Origin: Jejuia pallidilutea
GTDB lineage: Bacteria > Bacteroidota > Bacteroidia > Flavobacteriales > Flavobacteriaceae
Assembly (NCBI RefSeq): GCF_002973595.1
Contig: NZ_PVEO01000002.1
Location: 1-64,000 of the forward strand
Reading direction: 5' to 3'
Length of the DNA: 64,000 nt
The position numbers and the translations under genes are program-made. Within the stretch, counting starts at the first letter, position 1; each line of letters opens with the position of its first letter. The notes beneath the pieces were generated by a model. That model saw nothing but the letters and a program-made list of their open reading frames with translations, was not told the DNA's origin and searched no databases. This document shows positions 27,142 to 36,166 of the stretch, piece after piece.

Positions 27142-28263
27142 ATGATTACAATAAGAGAAGTTACTTCGAAAAAAGATTTAAAAGCTTTTATAAAATTTCC
27201 ATTTAAGCTATACAAAACATCTAAATACTGGACACCCCCTATAATAAGCCAAGAATTAAAAACCTTTGATAAAAAAGAAAACCCCGTTTTTAGAGATGCC
27301 GATGCTCGTTTGTTTTTAGCTTATAAGAATAATGAAATTGTAGGGCGTGTTGCAGCAATAATTAATTGGCTAGAAGTAAAAAACCAAGACCAAAAGAAAA
27401 TGCGTTTTGGATGGTTTGATTTTATTGACGATTTACAGGTCTCTAAAGCATTGCTAAATAAGGTTGAAACTATTGGAAAAGAGAATAAACTTACATTTGC
27501 CGAAGGCCCTGTTGGATTTTCCAATTTAGATAAAGTTGGAGTTATAGACGAAGGTTACGATGCTATTGCGCCAATGGTAACCTGGTATAACTACCCCTAT
27601 TACATAAAGCATTACGAAGCAGCAGGATATACAATAGAAAAAGGCTATATAGAAAGCAGATTTCCATTTTCTAACGTTAAGCCAGAAACATTTTTTAAAG
27701 CCCAAGAACTTATTAAGAAACGTTATCAGCTAAAAGCATTAAAGTTTACTAAAACAGAAGACGTAATGCCTTATGCCGATAAAATGTTCGATTTATTTAA
27801 CAAAACTTATGCGGAGCTATCTAGCTTCGTGGCTATTACAGACATTCAAAAAGAATATTTTAAAAAGAAATTTATAAGTTTTATAAATCCTGAATACATA
27901 AAATTTGTTGTAGACAAAAATGATGATTTAATTGGTTTCGCTATTGTAATGCCCGGTTATGCTAAAGCGTTACAAAAAGCAAAAGGCAAATTGTTTCCGT
28001 TTGGTTTTGCTCATATTTTAAGAGCCAGAAAACAAAGTAAAGATGTAATGTTCTATCTTATTGGAATTCATCCAGATTATCAAAACAAGGGAGTGCATGC
28101 TGTAATTTTTAACGAGTATTACAATATATTTACTAAAAAAGGTATTCAAACTTGTTATAGGACACCTGAATTAGAGGACAACCTCGCTATACAGAAAATA
28201 TGGAAACATTTTAATCCTGAGGTTTTCAGAAAACGAAAAACATACAGAAAGAATTTACAGTAA
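27142..28263 (+). CDS. GNAT-like N-acetyltransferase fold protein
   Basis: 373-aa cytoplasmic protein with a GNAT-like fold: N-terminal ITIREVTSKKDLKAFIKFP, a central part with GRVAAIIN, and a C-terminal acceptor/CoA half containing IGIHPDYQNKGV (about 310-321), which resembles the acetyl-CoA pyrophosphate loop (Q/R-x-x-G-x-G/A). It is sometimes labelled GTP cyclohydrolase in databases, without support in the sequence. The substrate is unknown. Ends at a strong hairpin terminator. Confidence 0.7.
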   Translation: MITIREVTSKKDLKAFIKFPFKLYKTSKYWTPPIISQELKTFDKKENPVFRDADARLFLAYKNNEIVGRVAAIINWLEVKNQDQKKMRFGWFDFIDDLQVSKALLNKVETIGKENKLTFAEGPVGFSNLDKVGVIDEGYDAIAPMVTWYNYPYYIKHYEAAGYTIEKGYIESRFPFSNVKPETFFKAQELIKKRYQLKALKFTKTEDVMPYADKMFDLFNKTYAELSSFVAITDIQKEYFKKKFISFINPEYIKFVVDKNDDLIGFAIVMPGYAKALQKAKGKLFPFGFAHILRARKQSKDVMFYLIGIHPDYQNKGVHAVIFNEYYNIFTKKGIQTCYRTPELEDNLAIQKIWKHFNPEVFRKRKTYRKNLQ

Positions 28264-28267
28264 AAAA

Positions 28268-28292
28268 AAGGTTCGGAATTATACCGAACCTT
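28268..28292 (+). terminator. Terminator after the GNAT-like gene
   Basis: Perfect 9-bp stem AAGGTTCGG / CCGAACCTT, 7-nt loop, then T-rich. It can also serve the convergent PLP enzyme gene. Confidence 0.85.
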
Positions 28293-28316
28293 TTATATTA
28301 AAATTTTTACAACCTT

Positions 28317-29576
28317 TTACTCGCCCATGGCAGACATAACTGCCGCCGATAAACGTTTGTAAGTTCCATTATGTAATCTATCTCTAATAGCATCAAAGGC
28401 ATCTAATGTTTCTCTTACATCTTCTAATGTATGAGTAGCCGTAGGAATCATTCTAAGTAAAATTAATCCTTTAGGTATTACAGGGTAGACCACTATAGAA
28501 CAAAATATTCCGTAGTTTTCACGCAAGTCTTTAACAAGTGCCATGGCCTCTGGAATACTACCCTTTAAATATACGGGCGTAACACAACTTTGGGTTGTAC
28601 CAATATCAAAACCTCTTTCTTTAAGACCTGATTGTAAAGCATCAACAATTTTCCAAAGATTTTGTTTTAGTTCTGGCATAGACCTTAACATATCTAAACG
28701 CTTTAAAGCCCCTTTCACCAGTTGCATTTGCAAAGATTTTGCGAACATTTGAGAACGCAAATTGTATTTTAAGTAGTCTATAATTTCTTGGTCTGCTGCA
28801 ATAAAAGCTCCAGTACTCGCCATAGATTTAGCAAAAGTTGCAAAATATACATCTATATCGTCTTGAACACCTTGCTCCTCGCCTGCTCCTGCGCCTGTAG
28901 CACCTAAAGTACCAAAACCATGAGCATCATCAACAAATAGTCTAAAATTAAACTTCTTTTTAAGTGCAACTATCTCCTTCAAACGTCCTTGTTCGCCTCG
29001 CATACCAAATACGCCTTCAGAAATTACAAGAATACCTCCACCGGTTTGTTCTGCCATTTTTGTAGCACGTTCCAAGTTTTTTTCCAAACTCTCAACATCG
29101 TTATGCTTATATGTAAAACGCTTACCCATATGTAAACGTACACCATCTATAATGCATGCATGCGCATCAACATCGTATACAATAATATCATCTTTTGCAA
29201 CTAAAGCATCAATAGTAGATACCATACCTTGATAACCAAAATTCAGCAAATATGCTGCTTCTTTCTTTACAAAGGCAGCTAGCTCGTTCTGTAGTTGCTC
29301 GTGTAGATTTGTATGACCAGACATCATACGCGCTCCCATAGGATAAGCCGAACCGTATTCTGCTGCAGCTTCAGCGTCTACCTTTCTTACTTCTGGATGA
29401 TTTGCTAACCCCAAATAATCGTTTATACTCCAAGTAATTACTTCTTTACCTTGAAATTTCATTCTGTTAGAAATCTCTCCTTCTAGTTTAGGGAACACGA
29501 AATAGCCTTCTGCATGAGCCGCCCATTTCCCTAAAGGCCCTTTATCCTTGTAAATCTTATCAAATAAATCTTTCAT
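28317..29576 (-). CDS. Alpha-oxoamine synthase-family PLP enzyme
   Basis: 419 aa, fold-type I PLP enzyme of the AONS/KBL/serine palmitoyltransferase group that condenses an amino acid with an acyl-CoA. PLP-binding Lys250 lies in FAKSMAS; the DDAHGFG motif (216-222) and SGHTNLHEQLQ (86-96) are typical. Serine palmitoyltransferase for sphingolipids is a candidate because Bacteroidota make them, but 8-amino-7-oxononanoate synthase or an uncharacterised member is equally possible from sequence alone. Upstream on the same strand is a second PLP enzyme (29807-30847), but a terminator separates them. Confidence 0.8.
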   Translation of the reverse strand: MKDLFDKIYKDKGPLGKWAAHAEGYFVFPKLEGEISNRMKFQGKEVITWSINDYLGLANHPEVRKVDAEAAAEYGSAYPMGARMMSGHTNLHEQLQNELAAFVKKEAAYLLNFGYQGMVSTIDALVAKDDIIVYDVDAHACIIDGVRLHMGKRFTYKHNDVESLEKNLERATKMAEQTGGGILVISEGVFGMRGEQGRLKEIVALKKKFNFRLFVDDAHGFGTLGATGAGAGEEQGVQDDIDVYFATFAKSMASTGAFIAADQEIIDYLKYNLRSQMFAKSLQMQLVKGALKRLDMLRSMPELKQNLWKIVDALQSGLKERGFDIGTTQSCVTPVYLKGSIPEAMALVKDLRENYGIFCSIVVYPVIPKGLILLRMIPTATHTLEDVRETLDAFDAIRDRLHNGTYKRLSAAVMSAMGE

Positions 29577-29691
29577 CTACTATTAAATATATACACTTAA
29601 GTTAAACATAAATTTTAGAACAAGTTTTTATTGTTCAATTATGTTTAGATTTTGAAGTTTTTAGTTCTTAGTTAGTTGCTGCAAAATTAAA

Positions 29692-29699
29692 TATTTATC
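29692..29699 (-). promoter_or_regulatory. -7 element of the alpha-oxoamine synthase gene
   Basis: TAATTTTG on the minus strand fits TAnnTTTG. It would give a leader of about 110 nt to the start at 29576. Confidence 0.3.
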
Positions 29700-29749
29700 T
29701 GGTTTAAGCCCAATTTTTGCCCTTCAATTATTGACAAATTAAAAAAAGA

Positions 29750-29781
29750 AATGGTTTTTTGTGATAAAACAAAAAACCATT
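29750..29781 (-). terminator. Terminator after the cysteine synthase-family gene
   Basis: Perfect 12-bp stem (AATGGTTTTTTG / CAAAAAACCATT) with an 8-nt loop and flanking A/T runs, 26 nt after the stop codon. Confidence 0.85.
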
Positions 29782-29806
29782 CTTTAAAAAAGTATTTATT
29801 TACTTA

Positions 29807-30847
29807 CTATTTTATGTATTCAATAGATTGCAGGGTCTCTTCATGAATACTATCAAAAAAGCCTTGGTCGTTCATCCATTTATCAGAATACACCTTACTC
29901 ATGTAACGTGAGCCGTGATCTGGAAAAATCACCACTACAACATCGTCTTTTTTAAACCTTTTCTCTTCTCCTAATTGCTTAATAGCCTGTATGGCTGCTC
30001 CAGAGGTGTAACCTACAAACATGCCTTCTGTTCTTGCTATTTCTCTTGCTGTGTGTGCACTATCTTCATCGGTTACCTTTACAAACTCGTCTATAGTATC
30101 AAAATCTGTTGCTGTTGGAATTAAGTTTTTACCCAATCCTTCTATACGGTATGGGTAAATTTCCTTTTCATCAAACTCTCTGGTTTCGTGATATTTTTTT
30201 ATAACCGAACCAAAAGCATCCACACCAATAATTTTAATATCTGGATTTTGCTCTTTTAAATATTTGGCTGTACCCGAGATGGTTCCTCCTGTACCACTAC
30301 ATGCTACTAAATGTGTTATTTTACCTTCGGTCTGTTCCCATATTTCTGGACCAGTAGAAGCATAATGCGCATCTATATTCAACTGATTAAAATATTGGTT
30401 GATGTAAACGGAGCCTTTCATTTCCTCATGCAAACGCTTAGCTACTTGGTAATAAGATCGAGGATCGTCGGCACTTACATGGGCTGGACAAACATAAACT
30501 TTTGCACCCATGGTTTTTAACATATCTATTTTATCGGCAGAAGATTTAGAACTAACAGCGAGAATACACTCGTAACCTTTTATTATACTAACCATTGCCA
30601 AACTAAATCCTGTGTTTCCAGATGTAGTTTCTATAATGGTATCTCCTGGTTTTAAAATACCCTGCTTTTCAGCTTGTTCTATAATATAAAGTGCAATTCT
30701 ATCTTTTGAAGATTGACCGGGATTGAAAGATTCTATCTTTGCGTAAAACGCTCCTTTTAGCTTTGAAGTGATGCGATTAAGTTTAACAAGCGGTGTGTTG
30801 CCCACTAAATCTAATACATTATCAAAAACTTTATTTTTTTGTTTCAT
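29807..30847 (-). CDS. Cystathionine beta-synthase/cysteine synthase-like PLP enzyme
   Basis: 346 aa, fold-type II PLP enzyme. Lys48 in SSKDRIA is the Schiff-base lysine; TSGNTG (75-80) binds the substrate carboxylate; GTGGT (about 190) binds the PLP phosphate. The late blocks [11 protein letters not shown] and [18 protein letters not shown] resemble cystathionine beta-synthase more than CysK, but the regulatory CBS domain is absent. Catalyses beta-replacement with serine or O-acetylserine; which donor is used is not resolved. Confidence 0.85.
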   Translation of the reverse strand: MKQKNKVFDNVLDLVGNTPLVKLNRITSKLKGAFYAKIESFNPGQSSKDRIALYIIEQAEKQGILKPGDTIIETTSGNTGFSLAMVSIIKGYECILAVSSKSSADKIDMLKTMGAKVYVCPAHVSADDPRSYYQVAKRLHEEMKGSVYINQYFNQLNIDAHYASTGPEIWEQTEGKITHLVACSGTGGTISGTAKYLKEQNPDIKIIGVDAFGSVIKKYHETREFDEKEIYPYRIEGLGKNLIPTATDFDTIDEFVKVTDEDSAHTAREIARTEGMFVGYTSGAAIQAIKQLGEEKRFKKDDVVVVIFPDHGSRYMSKVYSDKWMNDQGFFDSIHEETLQSIEYIK

Positions 30848-30902
30848 AAATGTAATTTATCAGCAATTTGATAATAACACCAAATAGATGACTTAAACTT
30901 GG

Positions 30903-30910
30903 CAAAAATA
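30903..30910 (-). promoter_or_regulatory. -7 element of the CBS-like gene
   Basis: TATTTTTG on the minus strand, 56 nt before the start at 30847 and just past the stop of the upstream peptidase gene. Confidence 0.35.
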
Positions 30911-30924
30911 AGGATTTTTTTTTA

Positions 30925-33066
30925 CTAGTGCTTAATGCCCTCTAAATCTAGCAAAAATGCATATTCTAAGGCTACTTCCTTTAAGCTTTCAAATCTTCCT
31001 GAGGCACCACCGTGTCCAGCATCCATATCTGTATGCAATAATAATTTATTATCATCTGTTTTCAATTCCCTAAGTTTTGCAACCCATTTTGCTGGCTCCC
31101 AATATTGTACTTGCGAATCGTGCAAGCCAGTTGTAACCAACATGTTTGGATAGTTTTGTGACTTTATATTGTCGTACGGCGAATAAGACTTCATATAGGT
31201 ATAAAATTCTTCCTCGTTTGGGTTTCCCCATTCGTCGTACTCTCCAGTAGTTAAAGGAATACTTTCATCTAGCATTGTAGTAACTACATCTACAAAAGGT
31301 ACTGCCGCTAAAACACCATTATATAATTCTGGATTCATATTAATTATAACGCCCATTAACAACCCTCCAGCAGAACCACCGTAAGCATACAAATGTTTTT
31401 TCGAGGTATACCCTTCTGAAATTAAATGCTTTGAACAATCTATAAAGTCGGTAAATGTATTTTTCTTTGTTAATAATTTTCCGTTTTCATACCAATTTCT
31501 ACCTAAATACTCACCACCTCTAATGTGGCTAATTGCATATATAAAGCCACGATCTAGCAAACTTAATCTTATGCTAGAAAATGATGGATCTATAGTGGCG
31601 CCATAAGAACCATAAGCGTATTGTAGTAATGGGTTAGAGCCATTTAATTTTATACCCTTTTTATAAACGATTGATATGGGTATTTTTACACCGTCTCTAG
31701 CAGTAGCCCAAAGCCGCTTAGATTCGTAATTTTCTTTTTTAAAGACTCCACCTAAAACCTCTTGCTCTTTTTTTACTTCCTTGGTTTTAGTTTTAAAATT
31801 GTAATCTATAACAGAACTTGGTGTTGTTAAAGCATTGTAGCCATAACGTAAAATTTCACTTTCAAAATCAGGATTATTACCCAAATAGGCATTATACGTT
31901 TCGTTATCAAATGGTAAATAGTAATCTTCTTTACCATTCCAGCTTATTATTCGTATAGTATTTAATCCATTTTGGCGCTCATTTACAACTAAGTAATCTT
32001 TAAAAATCTCGATATCCTCAACCAAAACATTGGTTCTGTGAGGTAATAAATCTTGCCAGTTCTCCTTACTTGTTTTGGTTTCGGGTGTTTTACAAACCTT
32101 AAAGTTTGTAGCGTTATCTGCATTAGTTATGATGTAAAAACTATCATTAAAATGCGCAATGGAATATTCTAAATCTTTTACACGCTCTTGAAAAACCTTA
32201 AAATCATCGTTTGGGGTATCAGCGTTTAAAATTCTATATTCTGTAGAAAGTGTACTAGAAGAACCTATTACTAAATATTTTTTTGACTTTGTTTTATATA
32301 TAAACGTATTGAAAGTATCATCAGTTTCATGAAACACTTCAATATCATCACTAGAATTTGTTCCTAAAACATGCTTATAAATTTTATACGAACGTAGGGT
32401 TACTTCATCTTTTTTAGCATAAAATAAGGTTTTATTATCATTAGCCCAAGTTATGCTACCTGTTGTATTTTCTATTTCATCTTTATAAACCTCGCCTGTA
32501 TTAAGATTTTTAATTCTAATAGTATATTGCCTTCTACTTACAGTATCGGTAGAATAGGCTGCCATTGTGTTATCTGGACTTATGGAAATACCGCCTAATT
32601 TAAAATAATTATGTGGTTTTGCCATTTCGTTACAATCAAACAACAACTGCTCGGGCGTGTTCAAGCTTTCCTTTTTTCTAATATACAGCGGGTAATCCTT
32701 ACCTGCCATAAATTTTGTTTGGTACCAATAGCCATTTAATTTGTATGGTACGGAAGTATCGTCTTCTTTTATTCTAGCTTTCATTTCCTCAAAAAGCTGC
32801 TTTTGGAACGCCTCTGTGTGTTGCATAACAGTTTTTGTATATGTGTTTTCTGCATGCAAATACTCTAAAACTTCTTTATCTTCCCTGTTATTTAACCAAT
32901 AATAATTGTCGATTCGGGTATCGTTATGTACCGTAATTGTATGTGGTTTTTTTTTAGCTACAGGCGGTTGCACTGCTATACCAATAGGTTTTGCCATTTC
33001 TTTATTATCTTTACAAGAAGCAGCAAAAATAATGCTTAAGATGAGAATTATAAGGTGTTTTTTCAC
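30925..33066 (-). CDS. Prolyl oligopeptidase family (S9A, oligopeptidase B-like) lipoprotein
   Basis: 713-aa serine peptidase. A lipoprotein signal peptide ends in AASC (Cys18), so it is exported to the envelope. A seven-bladed propeller spans about 60-440, and the alpha/beta-hydrolase domain carries Ser565 (GGSAGG), Asp650 (LHDSQV) and His685 (AGHGGASGR), the full triad. The block GEYDEWGNP is typical of the oligopeptidase B/PtrB subgroup, which cuts after basic residues in peptides. Monocistronic, divergent from the YbaB gene. Confidence 0.92.
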   Translation of the reverse strand: MKKHLIILILSIIFAASCKDNKEMAKPIGIAVQPPVAKKKPHTITVHNDTRIDNYYWLNNREDKEVLEYLHAENTYTKTVMQHTEAFQKQLFEEMKARIKEDDTSVPYKLNGYWYQTKFMAGKDYPLYIRKKESLNTPEQLLFDCNEMAKPHNYFKLGGISISPDNTMAAYSTDTVSRRQYTIRIKNLNTGEVYKDEIENTTGSITWANDNKTLFYAKKDEVTLRSYKIYKHVLGTNSSDDIEVFHETDDTFNTFIYKTKSKKYLVIGSSSTLSTEYRILNADTPNDDFKVFQERVKDLEYSIAHFNDSFYIITNADNATNFKVCKTPETKTSKENWQDLLPHRTNVLVEDIEIFKDYLVVNERQNGLNTIRIISWNGKEDYYLPFDNETYNAYLGNNPDFESEILRYGYNALTTPSSVIDYNFKTKTKEVKKEQEVLGGVFKKENYESKRLWATARDGVKIPISIVYKKGIKLNGSNPLLQYAYGSYGATIDPSFSSIRLSLLDRGFIYAISHIRGGEYLGRNWYENGKLLTKKNTFTDFIDCSKHLISEGYTSKKHLYAYGGSAGGLLMGVIINMNPELYNGVLAAVPFVDVVTTMLDESIPLTTGEYDEWGNPNEEEFYTYMKSYSPYDNIKSQNYPNMLVTTGLHDSQVQYWEPAKWVAKLRELKTDDNKLLLHTDMDAGHGGASGRFESLKEVALEYAFLLDLEGIKH

Positions 33067-33104
33067 TTTAACAATTTTTGAACTAAATTTAGTCCATATT
33101 TTAA

Positions 33105-33112
33105 TAATTTTG
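33105..33112 (+). promoter_or_regulatory. -7 element of the ybaB homologue
   Basis: TAATTTTG matches TAnnTTTG, with TTG at 33078-33080 (24-nt spacer), 29 nt before the start codon. Confidence 0.5.
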
Positions 33113-33141
33113 CCTAATAATTTATTCTTAAATAAGATGCT

Positions 33142-33465
33142 ATGTTTGGAGACATGATGAGTATGATGGGGAAACTAAAAGAAACCCAGAAAAGAGTTGA
33201 AGAGACTAAAAGACGTTTAGATAAGGTTTTAGTTGACGAGGAAAGCAATGATGGAAAACTTAAAATTACGTTAACAGCCAATAGAACTATAAAATCTATT
33301 GAAATAGATGATGAACTATTAGAAGATAAAGAGCAACTAGAGGACTACTTAATTTTAACGCTTAATAAAGCCATAGCGAAAGCAACAAAAGTTAATGAAA
33401 CAGAGCTTGCTGCGGTTGCTAAAGAAGGTATGCCAAACATTCCTGGAATGGACATGTTTAAGTAA
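33142..33465 (+). CDS. YbaB/EbfC family nucleoid-associated protein
   Basis: 107-aa small DNA-binding dimer. The N-terminus [22 protein letters not shown] is a long helix, followed by the family strand block [21 protein letters not shown] and a C-terminal helix ending in MPNIPGM. In most bacteria ybaB lies beside dnaX/recR; here it stands alone between a peptidase and a threonine aldolase gene. Confidence 0.9.
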   Translation: MFGDMMSMMGKLKETQKRVEETKRRLDKVLVDEESNDGKLKITLTANRTIKSIEIDDELLEDKEQLEDYLILTLNKAIAKATKVNETELAAVAKEGMPNIPGMDMFK

Positions 33466-33474
33466 TATATTGGG

Positions 33475-34506
33475 TTATAACTTTATTTTTTTGATTGTAT
33501 TTAGCAATACTTCATGCATATTGTTTGTATAATCTAAATGCGTTACCATACGAAGTTTGCCACTTCCCATACTTATAATAAGTATGTTATTATCTTTTAA
33601 TTTTTGAACAAATTGGGTTTCATCTACATCGGGGTTTAATTCGAAGATAACAATATTGGTTTCTATAGGTTCTATTTGCTTAACGAATGAAAGTTTAGAT
33701 AACTCCCGCCCTATTTCCTTCGCTTTTTTATGGTCTTCGTTCAAACGGTTTATATTATTATCTAAAGCATAAAGAGCAGCAGCTGCCAAATAACCAACTT
33801 GGCGCATATTACCTCCAAATATTTTTCGAATTCTAATGGCTTCTTGCATAATTTTATGGTTTCCAACCAAAATTGATCCAACAGGACATCCCAAACCTTT
33901 GCTAAAACAAACAGAAATGGTATCAAAAACATCTCCGTATTGTTTCGCAGTTTCATTTTTTGCTACTAGGGCATTCCATAAGCGCGCACCATCTAAGTGA
34001 AACCCCAAATTATTTTCTTCACAAACTTTTCTAATTTTTAAAATCTCATTAAAGTCCCAACACGCACCACCGCCTTTATTAGTAGTATTCTCTACTTCAA
34101 CCAAACTAGTTTTACTGTAATAATAAGCATTTGGGTTTATGGCTTGCTCTACTTGTTTAGCCGTAAACATACCGCGCTTACCATCTATTAAGTTACAAGA
34201 TACACCACTATTGAATGATGCACCACCCGATTCGTAGTTATATATATGAGCATATTTATCGCAAATTACCTGATCTCCTGGGTTTGTATGCAATTTCAAA
34301 GCTGTTTGGTTAGCCATTGTACCACTTGGAAAAAATAGCGCTTCTTCTTTTCCAAAAAGTTGTGCCACACGAAATTCTAATTCATTTACAGTAGCATCCT
34401 CTCTAAATACATCATCACCAACATTTGCTTTCATCATAGTGCCCAACATTTCTGGTGTTGGCTTAGTAACTGTATCGCTTCTTAAATCTATTAACATCAT
34501 ATCCAT
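33475..34506 (-). CDS. ltaE: Low-specificity L-threonine aldolase
   Basis: 343 aa PLP enzyme splitting threonine/allo-threonine to glycine and acetaldehyde. IDLRSDTVTKPT at the N-terminus, DDVFREDATVNELE (31-44), HLDGARLWNA (170-179) and Lys203 in FSKGLGCPVGS are all family landmarks. The start could be any of the first three Met codons; the annotated ATG is 34506. Converges with ybaB with only 9 nt between the stops. Confidence 0.9.
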   Translation of the reverse strand: MDMMLIDLRSDTVTKPTPEMLGTMMKANVGDDVFREDATVNELEFRVAQLFGKEEALFFPSGTMANQTALKLHTNPGDQVICDKYAHIYNYESGGASFNSGVSCNLIDGKRGMFTAKQVEQAINPNAYYYSKTSLVEVENTTNKGGGACWDFNEILKIRKVCEENNLGFHLDGARLWNALVAKNETAKQYGDVFDTISVCFSKGLGCPVGSILVGNHKIMQEAIRIRKIFGGNMRQVGYLAAAALYALDNNINRLNEDHKKAKEIGRELSKLSFVKQIEPIETNIVIFELNPDVDETQFVQKLKDNNILIISMGSGKLRMVTHLDYTNNMHEVLLNTIKKIKL

Positions 34507-34806
34507 AAAATAGTTACAACTAAACTAATAATTATATCATCAATAATTGTAAACGTTTTAAAAGTAAATATAAACACTTAGATGAAAAGTACTAAAAACA
34601 AACTCATTATGTATACCTCATTAAAAAGACTAAAAAATTACGATTTATCTAAAAAAAAAGCTTTTAATCTATTGAACCTCAAAAATTTGGGTTTTATCTA
34701 TTAATCGAAAAAATATTTCTTTTAACAAAAATTTAATAGGTGAGATAACTCTTTTTATACTTTTATCCCAGTTAACTATTAATCTGATAAACACAAATTT
34801 TAAATT
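34507..34806. other. Intergenic spacer without recognised gene
   Basis: 300 nt, very AT-rich, between divergent genes. It must hold the promoters of the threonine aldolase and of the lipoprotein at 34807, but no TAnnTTTG word stands out. A 40-codon frame (34582-34704) is Lys/Leu/Asn-rich and unconvincing. Confidence 0.5.
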
Positions 34807-36066
34807 ATGAAAAAAAATCTATTATTGCTACTAGGTGTAGCCGTTATGTTCTTCTCTTGTCAAAACGAGAGTACAGAGGCAGAAGAACAGCAACAAACAG
34901 CTTTTGAAGCTGAAATAGCTGCTGAAGCAGATATTTTAACATCTGAAATTGAAGTTGCCGGTATTGATGAGGGCGATGACGCACTTCAAATGAATGCCGA
35001 AAGTGAAATTTTGGTAAAAAGACCATCAAAAAACAGTGGTTTAACGTTTAGTACTGCTAGCAAATCTCAATCTACACAATGTGAAGCAGATATTGAAGGT
35101 TTGGTTGCTAGTTTACCTGAAAGCGTAACCCTCACTACTACTTCTAAAAGAGGTCCTGATGCTTATTTTACATTAGATATAGTTGATGGTTATTTAGCTG
35201 GAAATGAACAACTTGCTTGGTGCGCTGACATTGATCTTAACTTAGAAGTTGAAGGTCCATTAGATTTTGATGTATATTCAAGCTATGGTGATAATATTCC
35301 TGAAACTGTTTTTGCTCAACCCGAAAATTTAGATTTAGTTAATTGGATTCTAAATCAAGATTATGTTGGTAAACAAAGTCCAAACGAAAGTGGTGTATAT
35401 ACTTTTGGTCACGTACAATGGGCTATATGGGAACTACTAAATAGTTATAATTGTAATATTTGTGAAAACTTAACTAACCCTACAGGTACATGGAGATATG
35501 ATTCTACAAACCTAAAAAAAGCTCAAGAAATTCTTCAAGCAGCATTAGAAAACGGAGAAGGTTACACTCCTGGATGTGGTGAAAAAATTGGAGTAGTTCT
35601 TGTGCCAGATGGAAAACAACCACTTATCATAATGAAAGAAGTTCCTTCTAAGGAACAAGAGTGTGATGATTGTGAAGGCGATGTGGACCAATTAACTATG
35701 GAATTCGATTGGCATAGAGCTAAACGTGTAAGAATCTACCAGAAAAAAGAAAATACATGCTGGGGTGCTAAAGTTTTTGATAAAGTTTTACAACCAGGAG
35801 AAGAATTTTCTATTGAAGGTGTTAATCATGATGGTTCCTTTGGTAAGTATGTATACATCTATATTGATAACTGTTATTACACTAAAATAAAAACAAACTG
35901 TTACCTAAATATAGGCCCAGGATACGAAAAAGGTGTATTTAATGTAATAAGCGGAACTAGCACACATGGCGGCGAACTTTGTGAATATATTAAGCCAGAA
36001 CAAAGATGTTATAGACACTGGAGTTGCTACTACTACTATAAATCTTGTAGATACAAAAAACATTAA
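34807..36066 (+). CDS. Secreted lipoprotein with a thioester-domain-like region and a DUF7467-like domain
   Basis: 419 aa; lipobox FFSC with Cys18. An acidic linker (20-65) leads to a domain (about 90-275) resembling Gram-positive thioester domains: W138-C139 (YC-type motif), VQWAIW (203-208, cf. TQxAIW) and a late K-Q271-P-L-I-I (cf. QxxLI), so C139-Q271 could form an internal thioester. The second domain (about 288-393) fits, from memory, the Cys-bounded DUF7467 pattern of Bacteroidota surface proteins (CEGDVDQLT ... GTSTHGGELC). The tail is Cys/Tyr/basic-rich (401-419). Assignment is by motif recall; covalent adhesion to host or algal amines is inference. Monocistronic with its own terminator. 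Confidence 0.6.
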   Translation: MKKNLLLLLGVAVMFFSCQNESTEAEEQQQTAFEAEIAAEADILTSEIEVAGIDEGDDALQMNAESEILVKRPSKNSGLTFSTASKSQSTQCEADIEGLVASLPESVTLTTTSKRGPDAYFTLDIVDGYLAGNEQLAWCADIDLNLEVEGPLDFDVYSSYGDNIPETVFAQPENLDLVNWILNQDYVGKQSPNESGVYTFGHVQWAIWELLNSYNCNICENLTNPTGTWRYDSTNLKKAQEILQAALENGEGYTPGCGEKIGVVLVPDGKQPLIIMKEVPSKEQECDDCEGDVDQLTMEFDWHRAKRVRIYQKKENTCWGAKVFDKVLQPGEEFSIEGVNHDGSFGKYVYIYIDNCYYTKIKTNCYLNIGPGYEKGVFNVISGTSTHGGELCEYIKPEQRCYRHWSCYYYYKSCRYKKH

Positions 36067-36084
36067 TAAAATTTTGATGGACAT

Positions 36085-36118
36085 AAAAAAACCTAGAGCA
36101 TTAACTCTAGGTTTTTTT
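36085..36118 (+). terminator. Strong terminator after the thioester-like lipoprotein gene
   Basis: Fourteen-base-pair stem (seven A, CCTAGAG / CTCTAGG, seven T) with a 6-nt loop, 18 nt after the stop. It may act in both directions against the convergent ATP-grasp gene. Confidence 0.88.
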
Positions 36119-36166
36119 TATTATTAATTTGTCCTGTCCTTAAATAGCGTTACACAGATAAAAAAA

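Noticed and set aside
34582-34704. 40-codon frame upstream of the lipoprotein gene
   Set aside because: Composition is AT-driven Lys/Leu/Asn, with no signal peptide, no conserved pattern recognised and no promoter word.
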